Shown: piece after piece, positions 61,195-64,000 of the stretch
Layout: the number at the start of each line of letters is the position of its first letter
How positions within the stretch are numbered: the first letter of the stretch is position 1
Assembly: GCF_004768545.1 (NCBI RefSeq)
Contig: NZ_CP038634.1
Location: 2,170,001-2,234,000, forward strand
From: Cupriavidus oxalaticus
GTDB lineage: Bacteria > Pseudomonadota > Gammaproteobacteria > Burkholderiales > Burkholderiaceae
Direction of reading: 5' to 3'
Length of the DNA: 64,000 bases
Position numbers and translations under genes: made by a program
Notes under the pieces: generated by a model
The model's input: the letters and a program-made list of their open reading frames with translations, nothing else
Told to the model about the DNA's origin: nothing
Database searches by the model: none

Positions 61195-62073
61195 TTATCT
61201 TGCGGACAGGTCTTCGTGGTTCAAACCAGGGTGTGCCCACGGCGGGATCACGGGCGGTGGCAGCGTGCCCTGGCCATCAAGCGTGCGAACGTTCAACCCG
61301 TGCGCCAGGGGAAAGTGCAGGCTATGGGCGATGTGGCCGGTGCGCAGGCGGGCTGGAACGCTGCAGAGTGCAAGCGCTGTTTCCGCCAGGTACTCCACCG
61401 GTTCGGTTGGATAGCCGTCCGGGATATAGCGCGCGCTGCCAGGCGTGCGGATCGCCGTGCTTGGGGCTACGGCGTTGACGGCGATATTCTCGCCCTCCAG
61501 TTCCGCGGCAAGGCCCTCGGTGAACCGGTTGATGGCGGCCTTGACCGCGGCGTACACCGTTACGCCGCCGGCGCGGTCAAAGTCTGAATACGGGTGTGAG
61601 GGCGACAGGGCGGTGACCGAGCCGAGGTTGATGATCCACCCCGCGCCGCGCGTGCGCATCAGCGGGATCGCTGCACGGCTGAGCATGAAGGGAATGCGCA
61701 GGTAGTGCTCAACCGTCTTGTCGAATACTTCCAGCGGCATAGCTTCGACGCGGCTGTATTCCGCCATGCCAGCATTGTTGACCAGGATATCGAGGCCGCC
61801 CGCCGCGCTTGCTGCTCGTGCCACGAGGTTGTCGCGCTGCTCGGGGTCCTCCAGGTCTGCCGCCAGTGCCATGGCACGGCCCCCTTGCTGCCTGATCCGG
61901 CCAACTGTCTCGGCCAGCGTATCGGTTTCGTCCTCTGACTGGCCTGCGCGGCGGGCCGTGGCAACTACCAGCGCGCCCTCGGCCGCGAAGCGCTGCGCGA
62001 TGGCGCGGCCGATGCCGCGGCTGGCGCCGGTCACCAGCGCAATCTTTCCTGTCAGTTTCCCGTGTCCGGTCAT
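61195..62073 (-). CDS. short-chain dehydrogenase/reductase
   Basis: A 292-residue SDR. The cofactor motif is VTGASRGIGRA, NNAGMAEY follows, the catalytic Ser is in NLGSVTAL and the pair is YAAVK. The C-terminus has about 40 extra residues (LNVRTLDGQGTLPPPVIPPW). Its ATG overlaps the stop of the upstream gene (ATGA). Probably oxidises an alcohol in the same pathway as the MDR. Confidence 0.84.
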   Translation of the reverse strand: MTGHGKLTGKIALVTGASRGIGRAIAQRFAAEGALVVATARRAGQSEDETDTLAETVGRIRQQGGRAMALAADLEDPEQRDNLVARAASAAGGLDILVNNAGMAEYSRVEAMPLEVFDKTVEHYLRIPFMLSRAAIPLMRTRGAGWIINLGSVTALSPSHPYSDFDRAGGVTVYAAVKAAINRFTEGLAAELEGENIAVNAVAPSTAIRTPGSARYIPDGYPTEPVEYLAETALALCSVPARLRTGHIAHSLHFPLAHGLNVRTLDGQGTLPPPVIPPWAHPGLNHEDLSAR

Positions 62074-62729
62074 GGCGCGTATTCCTCTGTGCGGTTGTGG
62101 TTGGCAATCAGGCTGGTTTCGATTGGGCAGAAGGCATGGGAGATCGCCTGGACTGTCCATTCGGGAAACTCGGGGTCGAACCACCGGTCGACGCGGCCCC
62201 AATGGAAGGGGTGCATCAGGTATTCGCCCAGGAGGTCCTCTGCGCTGGCGAACTCCTGCTGCCAGACGTGGGTCCATGTGCCGGGCGACAGGACGCGGGC
62301 AAGCCGCCAGTTGAGGATGCCGGGCATGTACCCAGGCATGCGCAGCAGGTCCTGCTCAAGGCCGCGGACCTGCCAGTCAGGTGCTTCGGGCCTGACCCGG
62401 AACATCAGCGTGCGCCAGATCCCCTGGCGCAACAGGGGCGCCCGCAGTCCGTCCGAGATCGGGCTGTAGGCCACGCGATCCACCTCTGCCAGGCCGTCCA
62501 GCGCGGCAGCCAGGCCGGGGTCGTGGCCGGGCGGGCAGGACGCCACCGGGTCGAACTGCAGGTCGAGCGTGTAGTCGCCAGCGCCCCAGCTTCCCGCCAG
62601 GTTCCGGCCAATCGCAACCTGGCGCAGGCCTGGCAGGGTTTCGATCCCGGCAAGCAGTGCCTGCTCCTGTGTATTCGCCCCGGTGCAGATGCCGGGGTGA
62701 ATTCTTATCTGCGCTGTCTCATGCCGCAT
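62070..62729 (-). CDS. hypothetical protein, probably ferredoxin-like alpha/beta-barrel (Dabb/EthD-like) type
   Basis: A 219-residue protein not firmly assigned. It seems to hold two similar halves: RIHPGICTGANTQEQALLAGI with LRQVAIGRN, and a second with RTLMFRVRPEAPDWQVRGLEQDLLRMPGYMPGILNWRLAR and WTHVWQQEFASAEDLLGEYLMHPFHW. The His-rich strand VWQQEF plus YLMHPFHW resembles Dabb or EthD-like proteins, which help in degradation pathways of cyclic compounds. AAGGAG precedes the ATG at 62729, and it overlaps both neighbours, so it is co-translated with the SDR. Confidence 0.6.
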   Translation of the reverse strand: MRHETAQIRIHPGICTGANTQEQALLAGIETLPGLRQVAIGRNLAGSWGAGDYTLDLQFDPVASCPPGHDPGLAAALDGLAEVDRVAYSPISDGLRAPLLRQGIWRTLMFRVRPEAPDWQVRGLEQDLLRMPGYMPGILNWRLARVLSPGTWTHVWQQEFASAEDLLGEYLMHPFHWGRVDRWFDPEFPEWTVQAISHAFCPIETSLIANHNRTEEYAP

Positions 62730-63063
62730 CGCATGGCTCCTTGCGCTGGGGCAGGCCACATGCCGCATCGGCCATCACATGGCGGCGGCGGGTATCGCAC
62801 AGCGTGCTGACTGTTGACCAGAAGGCGAGGGCCGGAGCGTCGATGCTGGCGCGCATGGCGTAATAGGCTGGCGCATCAGCCACTTGCCACAGCAGCCACA
62901 ACGTATTGGGTGCATCTTCCAGCGCCACCGGTGGCGAAACCCAGCGCTGCAGCAGCGCCAGGCCCCTGGCGGCGCTGCCGGGCAGGTACTGGCTCTCCAG
63001 CAGGCTCAGCACAGTGGCCAGGTGCCGGGGCGCGAGCACGATTTCATCGAGTATGTGGATCAT
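62719..63063 (-). CDS. hypothetical small protein, NIPSNAP-like alpha/beta fold
   Basis: A 114-residue protein (IHILDEIVLAPRHLATVLSLLES, LQRWVSPPVALEDAPNTLWLLWQVADAPAYYAMR). The strand-helix-strand order and the Trp-rich second strand recall NIPSNAP or ferredoxin-like monomers, but the match is weak. It is the first gene of the operon going to 58735 and is divergent from the AraC-type regulator. ATG 63063 was preferred to an in-frame start at 63222 because the longer N-terminus is Cys/His/Met-rich and unlike protein. Confidence 0.55.
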   Translation of the reverse strand: MIHILDEIVLAPRHLATVLSLLESQYLPGSAARGLALLQRWVSPPVALEDAPNTLWLLWQVADAPAYYAMRASIDAPALAFWSTVSTLCDTRRRHVMADAACGLPQRKEPCDAA

Positions 63064-63329
63064 GGTTGTGTCTCGCGCGGCGCAGGCAGGGTGCAGCGAG
63101 GCTGCGATGTCGGCGCCGCAGACTTGCAGGCGGAATGCGCGGTCATGGGTTTCCCGTGGGTTGTCCCGTATGGGCATGGCGTTCATGGCGTGGCAACCTC
63201 CATGGCCCATGGCCGTGCGCAACCTGTCGCGCGGGTGGAAGTGCCGGGATGATTATGGAAGGCCCCGCCGCACGGGATCCCTACCCGGACGATCAACAAC
63301 CGCTACCGAAGCAATCAGGACAAGCAACC

Positions 63330-64000
63330 ATGAATGCCTACATACCGGGGAATCCCGTACCTGTTCCGGATGGCATGGTGCTGCGCTTGCTGGACGAGTT
63401 GAAGCGGCAGGGCGTCGAGGTGCCGCCTGCCGCCGGCGCATCGGCGCATGCGCCGCCCGCGCAGTTCACCGCGCTCTATCGCGCCGCGATCGAGCAGCTG
63501 GAAGCCCTGGTCGCCAAAGGCAACGGCCACCCTCCGATGCGCAAGCAGGAAGTGGACTTGCTGTGCCGTTGCGTGTTGAGCAGCCAGACGCTAAGGGAAG
63601 CGATCCGCTGCGCGGCCGACTTCTGCGTGATGCTGTACCCGCGCGCCGGTTCGCTCAGCCTCGGGCAAAGCGCGGGCCAGGCGGTGTTCCGCATGGATTC
63701 ACTGCGGCGCGCAGAAAGCTCTGCGGCTTGCCTGGTGGACCTGACCGGGCTCTTCTTCTACATGCTCCTGTTCGGCTGGCTGATCGGCCAGCCGATACGT
63801 CCGACCCACGTTTACCTGGCGCATCCCCGGCGTGAGGACGCCATGCCGTTCCTTGGCCTGTTCCATGCCGCTGTGACCTCAGGCGCCCAGACCTACGGAT
63901 TCGAGTTCGATGAAGCCTTGCTCGACCGGCCGGTCGTGCGCCAGGCAGCGGAGCTCGATGCCTTCCTGGAAGACTTTCCTTACCGGCTGATCGGTGCGCC
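63330..64000 (+). CDS. AraC-family regulator, ligand-binding half (cut by window end)
   Basis: The first 223 residues of a regulator with the AraC ligand-binding domain of the OruR/ArgR type: QTLREAIRCAADFCVMLYPR, then VFRMDSLRRAES, GLFFYMLLFGWLIGQPI and FEFDEALLDRPVVRQAAELDAFL. The DNA-binding helix-turn-helix lies beyond the window. It is divergent from the operon at 58735-63063 by 266 bases and probably activates it. Start ATG 63330 follows CAGGACAAGCAACC. Confidence 0.78.
   Translation, partial: MNAYIPGNPVPVPDGMVLRLLDELKRQGVEVPPAAGASAHAPPAQFTALYRAAIEQLEALVAKGNGHPPMRKQEVDLLCRCVLSSQTLREAIRCAADFCVMLYPRAGSLSLGQSAGQAVFRMDSLRRAESSAACLVDLTGLFFYMLLFGWLIGQPIRPTHVYLAHPRREDAMPFLGLFHAAVTSGAQTYGFEFDEALLDRPVVRQAAELDAFLEDFPYRLIGA

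Overview
The window looks like part of a secondary chromosome or other accessory replicon of a high-GC betaproteobacterium, most likely Cupriavidus or a close Burkholderiaceae relative. The grounds are GC-rich codon use, several Bug-type (TctC) periplasmic binding proteins next to family III CoA-transferases, an FlhC-type regulator, entericidin, DUF1484/DUF3562-like small proteins and many catabolic operons each beside its own regulator. The genus is inferred from gene style, not from a marker gene. No rRNA, tRNA, CRISPR array or intact insertion sequence was seen.

Layout. (A) 1-9934, +: the end of a peptide-type ABC transporter ATPase, then GABA aminotransferase, succinate-semialdehyde dehydrogenase, a cupin, a ThDP enzyme, an acetylpolyamine-amidohydrolase-like deacetylase, an M20 amidohydrolase, an EamA transporter and a PuuC-like aldehyde dehydrogenase. 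Most junctions are short or overlap by 4 bases, so this reads as one operon for (acyl)polyamine or related amine catabolism. (B) 9958-11440: a scar with a broken YhcG/DUF1016 nuclease gene, a small DUF1484-like gene and a structured segment resembling phage C4-type antisense RNA. (C) 11439-13457: an Asp/Glu racemase and a lone AAA ATPase with an AT-rich operator-like leader. (D) 13580-24739: two similar acyl-CoA modules, each with a CoA-transferase, acyl-CoA dehydrogenase and Bug receptor, controlled by LysR and IclR regulators. (E) 24747-36000: envelope and small genes (LpxL-like acyltransferase, orphan FlhC, BON protein, phospholipase D-VTT fusion, flavodoxin, entericidin).

(F) 36002-41221: an AraC regulator, an acyl-CoA-dehydrogenase-fold protein paired with a flavin reductase (probable two-component monooxygenase), an EamA transporter, tartronate-semialdehyde reductase, and a small gene behind two tandem LexA-box-like palindromes. 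(G) 41491-50201: a small orphan gene, then a cluster on both sides of a GntR gene with a hydantoin-racemase-like protein, an SgaA/BhcA-type aminotransferase, two MFS carriers, an amidase and a hydratase. (H) 50019-53211: small hypothetical genes and a CYTH-CHAD protein. (I) 53456-56194: a GntR regulator with a short-chain dehydrogenase and acyl-CoA dehydrogenase behind a near-consensus promoter that contains a palindrome. (J) 56496-64000: a GNAT enzyme, an MFS/BT1-like carrier, and a DUF1329 / quinone oxidoreductase / SDR / small-protein operon facing an AraC-type regulator cut by the window end.

The common theme is uptake and degradation of organic acids, amines and amides, organised as self-contained regulator-plus-enzyme cassettes. 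The most unusual signals are the tandem SOS-box-like palindromes at 41233-41271, the C4-like RNA scar near 11.1 kb, the deacetylase/ThDP/cupin content of the GABA operon, the flavin monooxygenase-like pair and the orphan FlhC.
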